Assembly (NCBI GenBank): GCA_913060505.1
Contig: CAJXRQ010000006.1
Coordinates: 1 to 64,000, forward strand
Direction of reading: 5' to 3'
Origin: an uncultured Desulfovibrio sp.
GTDB lineage: Bacteria; Desulfobacterota; Desulfovibrionia; Desulfovibrionales; Desulfovibrionaceae
Length of the DNA stretch: 64,000 bases
Positions within the stretch are counted from its first letter, which is position 1. Each line of letters begins with the position of its first letter. Shown here one piece after another: positions 1-9,530 of this stretch. A program made the translations under genes and the position numbers. The notes below the pieces were generated by a model. That model saw nothing but the letters and a program-made list of their open reading frames with translations, had not been told where the DNA came from and did no database searches.

Positions 1-2
1 CG

Positions 3-1019
3 GAAGTGCTGGAATATGTTTGGTGGCGTGTGGACAAACGACTGGACCGCGACATGATTGAAGCCAGTGCATTGGCTGCGGGCCTGCAAATGGCCCGACG
101 CGGCGTCACCTTTTGCATCGACCACCACGCGTCTCCCTTTGCCGTAGAAGGCAGTCTGGAAACCGTTGCCCGTGCGTTTGAACGGGTTGGCATCGGTCAC
201 CTGCTCTGCCATGAATCCTCGAATCGTGACGGGCAGGAGATCGCGGAAAAGAGTCTTGCGGAACATGATGCCTATCTTTCCTCGGGTCGTCACGGGCTTG
301 TCGGCCTGCACGCATCATTCACCGTGGACGACGATCTGCTCAGCGCATCCGTGGACCTTGCGCAAAAGCATGAAACCGGCATCCATATCCATGTGGCCGA
401 GGACGTGGCCGACGAAAACCACTGTGAAGCGGCCTATGGCAAGCGTGTTGCCGAGCGCCTCCATGACTTCGGCGTACTGGAAAGCCCCAGGACCATTCTT
501 GGTCACTGTGTGCATTTCACGGACAAGGAACGGTCCCTTGTGGCGAAATCTCCGGCATGGGTGGTTTCCAACGTGGAATCCAACCAGAACAACAATGTAG
601 GGCTGACGGGCTACGACTGGCTGGAAAACATCATGCTCGGCACGGACGGCATGCACAACGACATGCTCCGCAGCGCCAAGGCACACCATCTCGTATGTAC
701 TGGCACCGAAGGCGTTGGGTATGATGAAGTCTACCGCCGGTTCCGCAATGTGCATCGGTACCTGGCCCAGTTCAAGGGCATCGGTGACGGTCCCAATAAC
801 CTCGTGATCCTTGATTACGATTCACCCACCGAAGTCACGGACGAAAACTTCCTCGGACACTTCATCTTCGGGCTGGAATCCGCCCATGTGAATACGGTCA
901 TCGCACAAGGCCGCGTCATTATGGAAGACCGTCGTTCCACGCTGGTGGATGAACAGGAAATACTGGCCTACGCCCACGAGCAGGGCTTCAGGCTATGGAA
1001 AGAACTGACAGAGAGTTAG
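3..1019 (+). CDS. ssnA: SsnA-type amidohydrolase, 5' end outside window
   Basis: This is the C-terminal three quarters of a metal-dependent amidohydrolase; the open frame runs off the left edge of the window, so the N-terminal HxH metal motif is not visible. About 338 residues remain against roughly 440 in the SsnA family. Visible amidohydrolase signatures are HIHVAED (metal-ligand His), GHCVHFT (second His) and LGTDGMHND (catalytic Asp). SsnA is genetically tied to selenium-dependent molybdenum hydroxylases, but its substrate is unproven; a purine or hydantoin-like ring is my inference. It is followed 25 bp later by the hydantoinase gene in the same direction and probably heads or continues the island operon. 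The family assignment rests mainly on the neighbours (ygfK, yqeB, yqeC, xdhD-like genes). Confidence 0.85.
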   Translation, partial: EVLEYVWWRVDKRLDRDMIEASALAAGLQMARRGVTFCIDHHASPFAVEGSLETVARAFERVGIGHLLCHESSNRDGQEIAEKSLAEHDAYLSSGRHGLVGLHASFTVDDDLLSASVDLAQKHETGIHIHVAEDVADENHCEAAYGKRVAERLHDFGVLESPRTILGHCVHFTDKERSLVAKSPAWVVSNVESNQNNNVGLTGYDWLENIMLGTDGMHNDMLRSAKAHHLVCTGTEGVGYDEVYRRFRNVHRYLAQFKGIGDGPNNLVILDYDSPTEVTDENFLGHFIFGLESAHVNTVIAQGRVIMEDRRSTLVDEQEILAYAHEQGFRLWKELTES

Positions 1020-1044
1020 GAATTACAATGGCAGGGAAAAACGT

Positions 1045-2436
1045 ATGAACGCATTGGTCATCTCCGGCGGGACTGTGGTCACGGCCACGCAAACCATCCG
1101 GTCGGATGTGCGCGTTGAGGACGGTCGCATTACTCATGTCGGACCGGATTTGAGCACCGACAAGGCGACACAAATCGATGCCGCAGGATGCTTTGTGCTG
1201 CCCGGTGGCGTGGACGTGCACACCCACTTCGACCTGACCGTAAACGGACTCAAAGTTTCGGACGGATTCCGGGACGGAACCATGGCTGCCCTGTGCGGCG
1301 GGACAACCACCATCGTGGAGCATCCCGGTTTTCCCGAAGACGGTTCCCTGTTCACGCCGCTGGCCGACGCCCGGACCAACGCCCTGCACAACGCCGTAAC
1401 GGATTACGGCGTCCATGGGGTTGTTTCTCAAGTAAACGGTAATACTCCCGAAGATCTTGCCACCCTTGCCCATGGCGGCGTGCCCAGCGTCAAAGTCTAT
1501 ACGACCTATGATGGCAGGCTGAACGATGACCAATTGACCACAGTGCTCTCGTCCATGGGCCGGGAAAACGGGCTGGTTACCGTTCATGCGGAAAATCATG
1601 CGGCCATTGCCGAACTGACGAAATCCTTGCGCGCCAGAAAGGAACTGTCGCCACGTTCCCATCCGGCAAGCCGTCCGGGCTGGTGCGAAGCCGAAGCGAT
1701 TCAAGGCCTCATAACGCTGGCAAAAGCGGCAGGCAATGCCCCGCTCTACATTGTACACCTCTCCACCAGAGCAGGATTGGAACATATTCGCAAAGCCAGG
1801 TCCGAAGGGCTGCCCGTATACGCGGAAACATGCCCTCAATATCTTCTGCTCACCGACGAACGGTATGAACGCCCCACCAATGAAGCCTTGCAGTATGTCA
1901 TGGCGCCGCCCCTGCGGACCGGCGAGGACTGCGAAGCCCTGTGGGAAGGACTGGCGGACGGTACCATCGACACGGTAGCCACAGACCATTGCTGCTTCAG
2001 CCTGCAACAAAAGCTCGATCGGGGGAGCCGGGACATTTTCGCCTGCCCCGGCGGTATTCCCGGAGCCGAAACACGCCTGCCCCTGCTCTGGTCCGAAGGC
2101 GTGCAAAAAAACCGCCTGACCATGAACCGTTTTGTGGAGCTGGTCAGCACGGCCCCGGCGCGCATCATGGGCCTATCCCCTCTCAAGGGCGACATCGCCC
2201 CCGGCGCGGACGCGGACCTCGTAATTTTCGATCCCCATGCAACACGCATCCTGTCGCCGGAAACACTGGCGCACCCCGCAGACTACACGCCCTTTGCAGG
2301 TATGGAAGTTTCAGGCTGGCCACGCACAGTTCTGCTTCGCGGCATGGTCGGCGCACAGGACGGCACCTTTGTCGGACAGCCGGGCATGGGACACTATGTG
2401 CCGCGCACATTGAACGCGCGCAATTCTCAAGGATAA
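1045..2436 (+). CDS. hyuA: D-hydantoinase / dihydropyrimidinase family hydrolase
   Basis: This 463-aa cyclic amidohydrolase is expected to open hydantoin or dihydropyrimidine-like rings in the cytoplasm using a binuclear metal centre. The sequence shows the HTH metal motif at residues 59-61, the carboxylated-lysine segment PSVKVYTTY with Lys150, His ligands in VTVHAENHA and YIVHLSTRAG, and the Asp ligand in VATDHCC. Length is normal for the family (about 460 aa). The start is an ATG; the upstream SD is only moderate (AGGGAAAAACGT). It sits between ssnA and ygfK as in the E. coli selenate/purine island, where the homologue is hyuA (ygeZ). A role in downstream purine-ring breakdown is inferred from context. 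Confidence 0.88.
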   Translation: MNALVISGGTVVTATQTIRSDVRVEDGRITHVGPDLSTDKATQIDAAGCFVLPGGVDVHTHFDLTVNGLKVSDGFRDGTMAALCGGTTTIVEHPGFPEDGSLFTPLADARTNALHNAVTDYGVHGVVSQVNGNTPEDLATLAHGGVPSVKVYTTYDGRLNDDQLTTVLSSMGRENGLVTVHAENHAAIAELTKSLRARKELSPRSHPASRPGWCEAEAIQGLITLAKAAGNAPLYIVHLSTRAGLEHIRKARSEGLPVYAETCPQYLLLTDERYERPTNEALQYVMAPPLRTGEDCEALWEGLADGTIDTVATDHCCFSLQQKLDRGSRDIFACPGGIPGAETRLPLLWSEGVQKNRLTMNRFVELVSTAPARIMGLSPLKGDIAPGADADLVIFDPHATRILSPETLAHPADYTPFAGMEVSGWPRTVLLRGMVGAQDGTFVGQPGMGHYVPRTLNARNSQG

Positions 2437-2456
2437 CAACGCATCACGGAGGGAAC

Positions 2457-5400
2457 ATGACTACTGACAGATTCCACTGCGCCTCGCTTGAACATATGCT
2501 TCAATGGATTTTGAACGACCTTGACCGAGACGAAGCACTGGGGATTCCCGTGGGCCTGTTCCTGACCCCGAATGCATCCGACCCGTTCCGCATGCAACGT
2601 TATGGCAAGTTGCTGGAGACGCCGCTGGGCGTGGCGGCTGGGCCACATACGCAGATGTCCCAGAACATTGTGGCAGCCTGGCTGTGCGGAGCGCGTTACA
2701 TAGAGTTGAAAACCATTCAGGTTCTCGATGAACTGGACGTGACCAAGCCCTGCATCGACATGACCGATGAAGGCTACAACTGTGAATGGTCGCAGGAACT
2801 CAAGCTGGACCAATCCTTTGACGAATACCTGAACGCCCACATCCTGCTGCACGTGCTCAGCCACCGTTTGGGCCGCGACTATGACCCGAAAAATCCGGGT
2901 TGGATATTCAACATGAGTGCGGGATACAATCTTGAAGGTATCCTCAGTCCCGGTGTACAACGCTTCCTGAATCGCATGGAGGACTGTAGCGAAGAACTGG
3001 GACAAAAAATCGAAAGTATCGCAACCCTGTACCCTGCCGTTTGCGAACTGAACATTCCAGGCAAACTGTCCGATAACCTTACGGTATCCACCATGCACGG
3101 CTGTCCGCCGGACGAAGTGGAAAAAATCGGACGCTATTTCATTGAGGACCGCGGCTACCACACCACCATCAAGATGAACCCGACCCTGCTCGGTCCGGAT
3201 CGGCTGCGGGGTATCCTCAACGATACCCTCGGCTTTGAAGTCACGGTGCCGGACGAAGCTTTCGGCCATGACCTGAAATACGATCAGGGCGTATCCATCA
3301 TCCGCAACCTGACCGAAGCCGCTTGCGACAAAGGCGTACAATTCGGGCTCAAGCTGACCAATACGCTGGAGACCAGCAATGTTGAACAGAACCTGCCCAA
3401 AAATGAAGGCATGGTATACATGTCCGGCCGCGCCCTGCACCCCGTCAGCATCAATCTGGCCGCGCGCCTGCAAAAGGAATTCGACGGGCAACTGGACATA
3501 TCCTTCTCGGCAGGCGTGGACACCCTGAACATTGCGGACACGTTGGCATGCGGACTGAAGCCGGTGACGGTCTGTTCCGACCTGCTCAAGCCCGGCGGGT
3601 ATGGCCGCCTCTCCCAGTACGCGGAAACCATCCGCACGGCCTGCCGGGAACTGGGAGCCAAAAATCTGGACGAAATGGTTACAGGCAAGGCCGGTATCAC
3701 GGACATGGCAAAAGCTCGCCTGAACAATCTGGAAGCCTACGCCGAAAGTGTGCTGGAATCCGGGCGTTACGCCAAGGAAGAGTTTCCGTACACTTCCATC
3801 AAGACAAAGCGGGAACTGCCGGAATTCGACTGCGCTGGCGCACCATGCGTTACGGCCTGTTCCGCCGGTCAGGACATCCCGCGTTATCTGGATTGCGTTG
3901 TCCGGGGGGATTACGAGGAAGCCTACCGCACCATCTTGTCCACCAATCCGTTCCCGCATGTGCAAGGCATGGTCTGCGACCATCTGTGCCAATTCAAATG
4001 TACGCGCATGAACTACGATTCCACTCTGCTCATCCGCGAGGTCAAACGCTTTGTAGCCCAAAAATGCCATGGGACCGTGAAAATGCAACCTGCCTCGTCC
4101 AACGGGAAAAAAGTGGCCGTAATCGGAGCTGGCCCTACCGGATTGTCCGCTGCATATTTTCTGACGTTGGAAGGTTTCGAAGTGTCCATATATGAGAGCA
4201 AGGATTTCCCGGGCGGTATGGCTGCCGACGGCATCCCTGCTTTCCGTCTGGATGACGGAAGCCTGCAAAAAGACATTGATTTCATTCTTTCGCTGGGTGC
4301 CACCCTGCACACGGGGCAGGCCATAGATGCCCAAAAATTCGAACAGCTCACAAGGGAAAACGATTTCGTATACGTTGCCGTGGGTGCGCAGACAGGCGCA
4401 TGTCTCGACGTGCCTGGAGCGGACGCAGAAGGCGTGTTGGATCAACTCAGCTTCCTGAGCGACGTTCGCCGGGGCAAGCCCGTGAAGCTGGGCAGTAAGG
4501 TTGTGGTCATCGGCGCAGGCAATTCGGCCATGGACGCTGCGCGCACTGCCAAACGGCTTGTGGGGCAAGACGGCGAGGTCAGCATTGTGTACCGCCGCAC
4601 TCGCGCGCAGATGCCTGCGGATGCCGCCGAAATAACCGAAGCCATGGAAGAAGGCGTAAATATTGTCGAACTGGCCGCGCCCGAACTCGTCGAAACCAAA
4701 GCCGGACGAGTCGCGGCGCTGGAAGTGATACAAATGAAACTGGGCGAGCCCGACGAGTCCGGCCGCCGCAGCCCACAGCCCGTACCCGGTTCCAATTACC
4801 GCATTAAGACCGACAGTATTATCGTGGCCATCGGCCAACGAGTGGAACTGGACTTCCTGCCTGGTGGAAGTCTGAACGTGGATATGGAAACCATGTGCAC
4901 GGACATGGAGCACGTCTTCGCTGGTGGTGATGCCGCCCGGGGCGCATCGTCGCTCATCAAGGCCATCGGCGACGGACGCCGGACAGCCGAAAGCATCATG
5001 AAGGATTCCGGGCAGGAGCAACGCACCCGATTGGGAGCCTCGGCACCTCGCAACACGGACCTCGACGCCCTGCGCATCAGGCAGGCCCGCAAGCAGTTCG
5101 GCCCGGCCATGCCGGAAAAGGATGCCTGCGAACGCATGAACTTCGAACTCTTCGTGGGCACCCTGACCGAAAAGGATGCCCGAGCCGAGGCCAGCCGGTG
5201 CCTGCAATGTGATCTCATGTGCAACATCTGCACGACAGTCTGCCCCAACCGTGCCAACATGGCTGTTCCTACCATGCCCATGGAATACCCCATGCAACGC
5301 GTGGAAATGTGCGACGGCCAGATAGAAGTGCGTACATTGGGCATGGCTGACATGCGCCAAGCCTATCAGGTGATCAACATTGCGGACTACTGCAACGAGT

Positions 5401-5750
5401 GCGGCAACTGCGCCACATTCTGTCCCACCAGTGGCGCGCCATACAGGGACAAGCCCCGCCTGCACCTCTCGGCCACAAGCTTTGCCGAAGCGGAGCAGGG
5501 ATACCATTTTGCTGATTCCGGGCTGTTCGTAGGCAAAAATGAACAAGGCCAGCGAACCCTGGAAGACAAGGGAAGCATATTCATTTACGAAGATGATACG
5601 GTCCGTGTGGAATTTGCCAAGGATTCGCTCACGGCCCGGAAGGTAGAACTCAAGAACGGAGCCACCGAAGCGGACCTTGAACCCGCATCGAAAATGATGG
5701 TGCTTCATACGTTGCTGGCAGACCGCATCCCGTTTGCGGTCCGGTCCTGA
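2457..5750 (+). CDS. ygfK: YgfK: multidomain flavin / iron-sulfur oxidoreductase (putative selenate reductase subunit)
   Basis: A 1097-aa redox protein. Domains in order: a dihydroorotate-dehydrogenase-like barrel (about residues 1-440); a Cys-rich GltD-type N-module (CAGAPCVTACSAG near 458 and CDHLCQFKC near 505); an FAD-binding Rossmann motif (VIGAGPTGLSAAY, about 555); an NAD(P)-binding motif (VVIGAGNSAMDAAR, about 683); and a C-terminal ferredoxin part with CLQCDLMCNICTTVCPN (about 915) and CNECGNCATFCP (979-990). The start was chosen at the ATG behind ACGGAGGGAAC; the open frame extends further upstream but overlaps hyuA. In E. coli the homologue is implicated in selenate reduction. Here it could shuttle electrons between NAD(P)H and the Mo hydroxylases (inference). 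Slightly longer than E. coli YgfK (about 1030 aa). Confidence 0.9.
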   Translation: MTTDRFHCASLEHMLQWILNDLDRDEALGIPVGLFLTPNASDPFRMQRYGKLLETPLGVAAGPHTQMSQNIVAAWLCGARYIELKTIQVLDELDVTKPCIDMTDEGYNCEWSQELKLDQSFDEYLNAHILLHVLSHRLGRDYDPKNPGWIFNMSAGYNLEGILSPGVQRFLNRMEDCSEELGQKIESIATLYPAVCELNIPGKLSDNLTVSTMHGCPPDEVEKIGRYFIEDRGYHTTIKMNPTLLGPDRLRGILNDTLGFEVTVPDEAFGHDLKYDQGVSIIRNLTEAACDKGVQFGLKLTNTLETSNVEQNLPKNEGMVYMSGRALHPVSINLAARLQKEFDGQLDISFSAGVDTLNIADTLACGLKPVTVCSDLLKPGGYGRLSQYAETIRTACRELGAKNLDEMVTGKAGITDMAKARLNNLEAYAESVLESGRYAKEEFPYTSIKTKRELPEFDCAGAPCVTACSAGQDIPRYLDCVVRGDYEEAYRTILSTNPFPHVQGMVCDHLCQFKCTRMNYDSTLLIREVKRFVAQKCHGTVKMQPASSNGKKVAVIGAGPTGLSAAYFLTLEGFEVSIYESKDFPGGMAADGIPAFRLDDGSLQKDIDFILSLGATLHTGQAIDAQKFEQLTRENDFVYVAVGAQTGACLDVPGADAEGVLDQLSFLSDVRRGKPVKLGSKVVVIGAGNSAMDAARTAKRLVGQDGEVSIVYRRTRAQMPADAAEITEAMEEGVNIVELAAPELVETKAGRVAALEVIQMKLGEPDESGRRSPQPVPGSNYRIKTDSIIVAIGQRVELDFLPGGSLNVDMETMCTDMEHVFAGGDAARGASSLIKAIGDGRRTAESIMKDSGQEQRTRLGASAPRNTDLDALRIRQARKQFGPAMPEKDACERMNFELFVGTLTEKDARAEASRCLQCDLMCNICTTVCPNRANMAVPTMPMEYPMQRVEMCDGQIEVRTLGMADMRQAYQVINIADYCNECGNCATFCPTSGAPYRDKPRLHLSATSFAEAEQGYHFADSGLFVGKNEQGQRTLEDKGSIFIYEDDTVRVEFAKDSLTARKVELKNGATEADLEPASKMMVLHTLLADRIPFAVRS

Positions 5751-5773
5751 ACAACACAACCGGAGAACCTGTC

Positions 5774-6538
5774 ATGATCAGGGAATTTCATCGACCGGCA
5801 AGCATTGAACAGGCCGTGGAACTGTATCGGCAACATCAGGGCCGGGCACGATACATGGCCGGAGGCGCGGAAATCAACAACCCGGATTCCGGACTGAACT
5901 GCGAATGCGCAGTGTCTCTTGCCGACCTTGGGCTGGACTCCGTGGCCGCCGGACGAGATGATATTCTTGTGGGTGTCTGCACAACGCTTCAGACAGTCAT
6001 GGACCATCCTGACATGCCGCCCAGTCTGTGCAGGGCCGCCGGTTTTCTTCATTCGCGCCACATGCGCAACCAATACACCATCGGCGGAGACATTGCCGCA
6101 CGCCGAAACGACTCGTATACGGCGGCGGCGCTTATGGCCCTGAAGGCTATGCTCCATACCGCGGACCAAGGCGACATGAGCGTGGAAGAATATGTGCTCG
6201 GCACCAGCGATGCTCTCATCCTTTCCGTTAGCATTCCCTCGCGTACCACACGCTCCTGCGAACTCTTCCGGCAAAACCGCTCCCAACGCGGTCCTCTGCT
6301 CATGAACATGGCCGTGGGGCGCGATGCTGACGGAGGCGCACCGGTTGTTGCGGTTTCCGGTGCAGGAATATCCCTGACCAGACTGTCAAAAACCGAATCG
6401 CTGCTGGCATCTGGAGCCGATGTGAAACAGGCCGCAAAACAGGCGTCCGAAGAAGTTCCTCTGACCGGACATTGGTTGGGGTCTGATGAATATTTCCGTC
6501 ACCTGTGCGGCGCGGCATTTGCCCACTGCGTCCGGTGA
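5774..6538 (+). CDS. ygfM: FAD-binding subunit of a molybdenum hydroxylase (YgfM-like)
   Basis: A 254-aa CO dehydrogenase/xanthine dehydrogenase FAD-subunit-like protein. It carries the two family glycine motifs for FAD pyrophosphate binding: YMAGGAEIN (about residues 28-35) and TIGGDIAAR (about 102-110). It lies 23 bp after ygfK and 47 bp before the xdhD-like Mo subunit, so it probably passes electrons for that enzyme. It is shorter than the second FAD subunit in this island (292 aa) and lacks the usual NRGT/MGGN context in its C-terminal half. No adjacent 2Fe-2S subunit accompanies this pair; see the note on the Cys-less domain of the neighbour. Confidence 0.85.
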   Translation: MIREFHRPASIEQAVELYRQHQGRARYMAGGAEINNPDSGLNCECAVSLADLGLDSVAAGRDDILVGVCTTLQTVMDHPDMPPSLCRAAGFLHSRHMRNQYTIGGDIAARRNDSYTAAALMALKAMLHTADQGDMSVEEYVLGTSDALILSVSIPSRTTRSCELFRQNRSQRGPLLMNMAVGRDADGGAPVVAVSGAGISLTRLSKTESLLASGADVKQAAKQASEEVPLTGHWLGSDEYFRHLCGAAFAHCVR

Positions 6539-6585
6539 CAGGCCTTTTGGAAAAGGTTCAGGAATTGGCTGGTAAGGAGGTTGCC

Positions 6586-9456
6586 ATGCGCATCGAATTC
6601 ACGCTCAACGGAATAGCCCGAAACGTCACGGTTGAACCGGGAATGAACGCCCAGAAGTTTCTCCAGGACGTCATGCACGTTCCTTCTGTGCGTTCCGGAG
6701 ACGATGGGACCGGATATATCGGCAACGACGTCATTCTCGTGGACGATACGCCCATGTCCGCCCAGCGTCTTATCGTAGCGCAATTGCATGAACGAAACGT
6801 CCGTACCGTGGAATCCCTGAGCCCTGAACCGGGAAAACTTTCAGACTTGCAACAGGCGCTGGTGGAATCAGGGGCCGTACAGGACGGATACAATACTCCT
6901 GCCGCCGCCCTGTTACTGGATGACCTGCTCCATCGCATCCCGAAGCCGAATCGGCAGGAGATACAGGACGCCTTGTCCGGGCTTTTCGTCCGCGACTGCG
7001 GATACGAACCATTTTTCAAAGCCATGGACCTGTATCAGGCCCGAAAGAACGACCCCGATGCTGCCGCTGCGCCCACCTTCCGCCCGGAGTGGCGCGAGGT
7101 CGGCACGCCGCGCCCTCGTCTGGACGGCGTGAGTCTTGCCAGCGGCCAAAAGGCGTTCGTGGAAGACCGCGTTGTCCCGGAAGCTTTGGTGCTGCATATG
7201 TTGCGCAGCCCTCATGCCCATGCCTACATCACCAGCATTGATACCGCCGCGGCGGAAAACGTTCCGGGCGTACACATGGTCATCACGCATGAAAACTGCC
7301 CGGAGACCAATTATACGCAAGCCGGACAGGGATTCCCCGAGCCTTCTCCCCATGACCGGCGCATGTTCAACCGCAAGGTGAGGCATGTTGGCGACCGCGT
7401 TGCCGCCGTAGTGGCTGAAACGCATGAGGCGGCAAAGGCCGCATTGGAACTGCTCAAGGTTGAATATGAAGTACTGGAACCGGTACTGAGCATCGAACAG
7501 GCGGAACGCGAAGGTGCACCATTGGTCCATGGCGGTCCCCAGCAATACGTGGTGGGCGCTCCTGACGATCTGGAGGAAATCAACAAAAATGCGGAACCGC
7601 GTGATGGCACCATAACCTACCAGTTCCCCATCGGAGCGAACCCGCGCAAGAATATTGCCGCCTCCATTTCGGGAGGACTGGGCGACACGACCGCAGGGTT
7701 CGAACAGGCGGACGTGGTCATCGAGCGGACATACAAGACCGGACAGATATACTGCACGCCCCCGGAAACCCACGTGGTTTATTCGTATATGGACAACAAC
7801 CGCGTTGTGGTCCATGCCAGCACACAGGTGCCGTGGCACGTGCGCAGGCTGGTGGCCACAGTGCTGGGCATGCCCCAAAACCGCGTGCGGGTAATCAAGG
7901 AACGTGTGGGCGGTGGCTACGGCTCCAAACAGGACATCCTGCTGGAAGACGTATGCGCCTGGGCCACGTACAAAACCAACCGCCCGGTTTATTCGCACTA
8001 CACGAGAACCGAAGAATTTACGGCCTGCTCCAGCAGGCATCCCATGACCGTATCCGTCAAGCTGGGCGCATTGGACGATGGAACGCTCACGGCTGTGGAA
8101 ATGAACTCCAAGGCGGACACCGGCCCGTATGGTAACCACTGCCTGACCGTGCCCATGAATGCCTGTTCCAAATCCCTGCCCCTGTTCCTATGCGACAATG
8201 TGGCTTTTTCCGTAACGGTTTTCTATTCGAACATCCTGCCGACAGGCGCGTATCAGGGCTATGGCGCACCGCAAGGATCATTTGCGTTGCAAACAGCCAT
8301 GGCCGAACTGGCCAGTGAACTGGGCCTGTCCCACATGGATGTGATCGAAAAAAACCGGGTACGGGAAGGCAGCCGTCTGGAACTCATGCGGATTCTCGGC
8401 GAGGGACGCGAAGGCGTTGCTGCGGACGTGGAAAGTTGCGGTTTGGGCGAGGCTCTCAAATGCGGAGCCGAAAGCATTGAACTGAATTCACCCGTTACTT
8501 CGGACGACCCGGACATTCGCATCGGCAAAGGGTTCGCCATTATCCAGCAGGGATCGGGGCTGCCGGGCCTTGATCAGGCCAATGGTCGAGTATGCCTGTG
8601 CTCCGACGGTTCCCTGCTTGTGCAACAGGGCGGAGCCGACCTCGGGACCGGTCTGGACACCGTCATGGCTAAAATGGCTGCGGAAACCATGCAGGTGCCA
8701 CTCGACAAAGTGGCCGTAATTTCCGGCGACACGGACGCCACCCCCTTTGACACCGGAGCCTATGCTTCCAGCGGTACGTTCTTCTCGGGCGGAGCAGCCA
8801 TGCTGGCAGCGCGTGATCTGAACAAGAAAGTGCTGGAACGGGCCGCGCATATTTTGAAAACCGTGCCGGAAGAACTGCGCCTTGATTATCCCGGCGTGGT
8901 CACGGGAGGTTCCCGCAACCTGACACTGGCGGAAATCGCGCATGAAGCAGAAAGCGGGGAAGGCCTCGGTCCCATAGCGGGAGTCGGCAGCTTCACGACA
9001 GAGCATCATGCCATCCCGTACGGAGCGCACTTCGCACAAGTGGCGGTCAACGTCCGCACCGGCGAAGTCCGGCTGCAAAAATACCATGCATTGCAGGACT
9101 GCGGCACCCCCGTGAACCCGGAACTGGCCGCCGGACAAATTTACGGCGGAGCCCTCAAATCGTTGGGCCATGCCCTGTGGGAAGAAATGGTGCTGGACGA
9201 AACCGGCACTCCCATGAATCCGTCCATGCAAGGTTACTGCGCACCGGGCATACTGGATATACCGGAAGACTTCCGCGCCGAATTCGTGGTTACGGACGAT
9301 CCGCACGGTCCCTTTGGTGCAAAATCCATTTCGGAAATCGCTACCAACGGAGCCGCTCCCGCAGTGGCAGAGGCAATTCACGACGCTGTGGGCGTATGGA
9401 TTCGGGACTGGCCTTTTACCCCGGAAAAAATTCTCCGGGCAATGGGAACATTGTGA
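6586..9456 (+). CDS. xdhD: XdhD-like selenium-dependent molybdenum hydroxylase, Mo-binding subunit
   Basis: A 956-aa molybdopterin hydroxylase, the same length as I recall for E. coli XdhD. The start is the ATG behind a strong AAGGAGG (6574-6580). Residues 1-150 have the outline of a two-domain 2Fe-2S ferredoxin, but the cluster cysteines are replaced (for example Asp100 and Asn103 where the neighbouring XdhC has Cys99 and Cys102). The Mo-binding domains follow, with VGGGYGSKQDI and a C-terminal GAKSISE whose Glu917 is in the position of the catalytic base. Probable substrate is a purine such as hypoxanthine or xanthine (known only by homology). Electrons must leave through another subunit or YgfK. 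Confidence 0.9.
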   Translation: MRIEFTLNGIARNVTVEPGMNAQKFLQDVMHVPSVRSGDDGTGYIGNDVILVDDTPMSAQRLIVAQLHERNVRTVESLSPEPGKLSDLQQALVESGAVQDGYNTPAAALLLDDLLHRIPKPNRQEIQDALSGLFVRDCGYEPFFKAMDLYQARKNDPDAAAAPTFRPEWREVGTPRPRLDGVSLASGQKAFVEDRVVPEALVLHMLRSPHAHAYITSIDTAAAENVPGVHMVITHENCPETNYTQAGQGFPEPSPHDRRMFNRKVRHVGDRVAAVVAETHEAAKAALELLKVEYEVLEPVLSIEQAEREGAPLVHGGPQQYVVGAPDDLEEINKNAEPRDGTITYQFPIGANPRKNIAASISGGLGDTTAGFEQADVVIERTYKTGQIYCTPPETHVVYSYMDNNRVVVHASTQVPWHVRRLVATVLGMPQNRVRVIKERVGGGYGSKQDILLEDVCAWATYKTNRPVYSHYTRTEEFTACSSRHPMTVSVKLGALDDGTLTAVEMNSKADTGPYGNHCLTVPMNACSKSLPLFLCDNVAFSVTVFYSNILPTGAYQGYGAPQGSFALQTAMAELASELGLSHMDVIEKNRVREGSRLELMRILGEGREGVAADVESCGLGEALKCGAESIELNSPVTSDDPDIRIGKGFAIIQQGSGLPGLDQANGRVCLCSDGSLLVQQGGADLGTGLDTVMAKMAAETMQVPLDKVAVISGDTDATPFDTGAYASSGTFFSGGAAMLAARDLNKKVLERAAHILKTVPEELRLDYPGVVTGGSRNLTLAEIAHEAESGEGLGPIAGVGSFTTEHHAIPYGAHFAQVAVNVRTGEVRLQKYHALQDCGTPVNPELAAGQIYGGALKSLGHALWEEMVLDETGTPMNPSMQGYCAPGILDIPEDFRAEFVVTDDPHGPFGAKSISEIATNGAAPAVAEAIHDAVGVWIRDWPFTPEKILRAMGTL

Positions 9457-9530
9457 CAATCAGCGATATCACCCTGTTCGGCATTGACGTTCGCGCCGAG
9501 CCGTGCTTGGTTGACCCGGACAAATAACAC

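Noticed and set aside
2427..5759. A very long - strand open frame (over 1,100 codons) antisense to ygfK
   Set aside because: It mirrors the third-position GC bias of ygfK; the translation is low-complexity His/Gly/Phe-rich with no family features, while the + strand frame has clear motifs.
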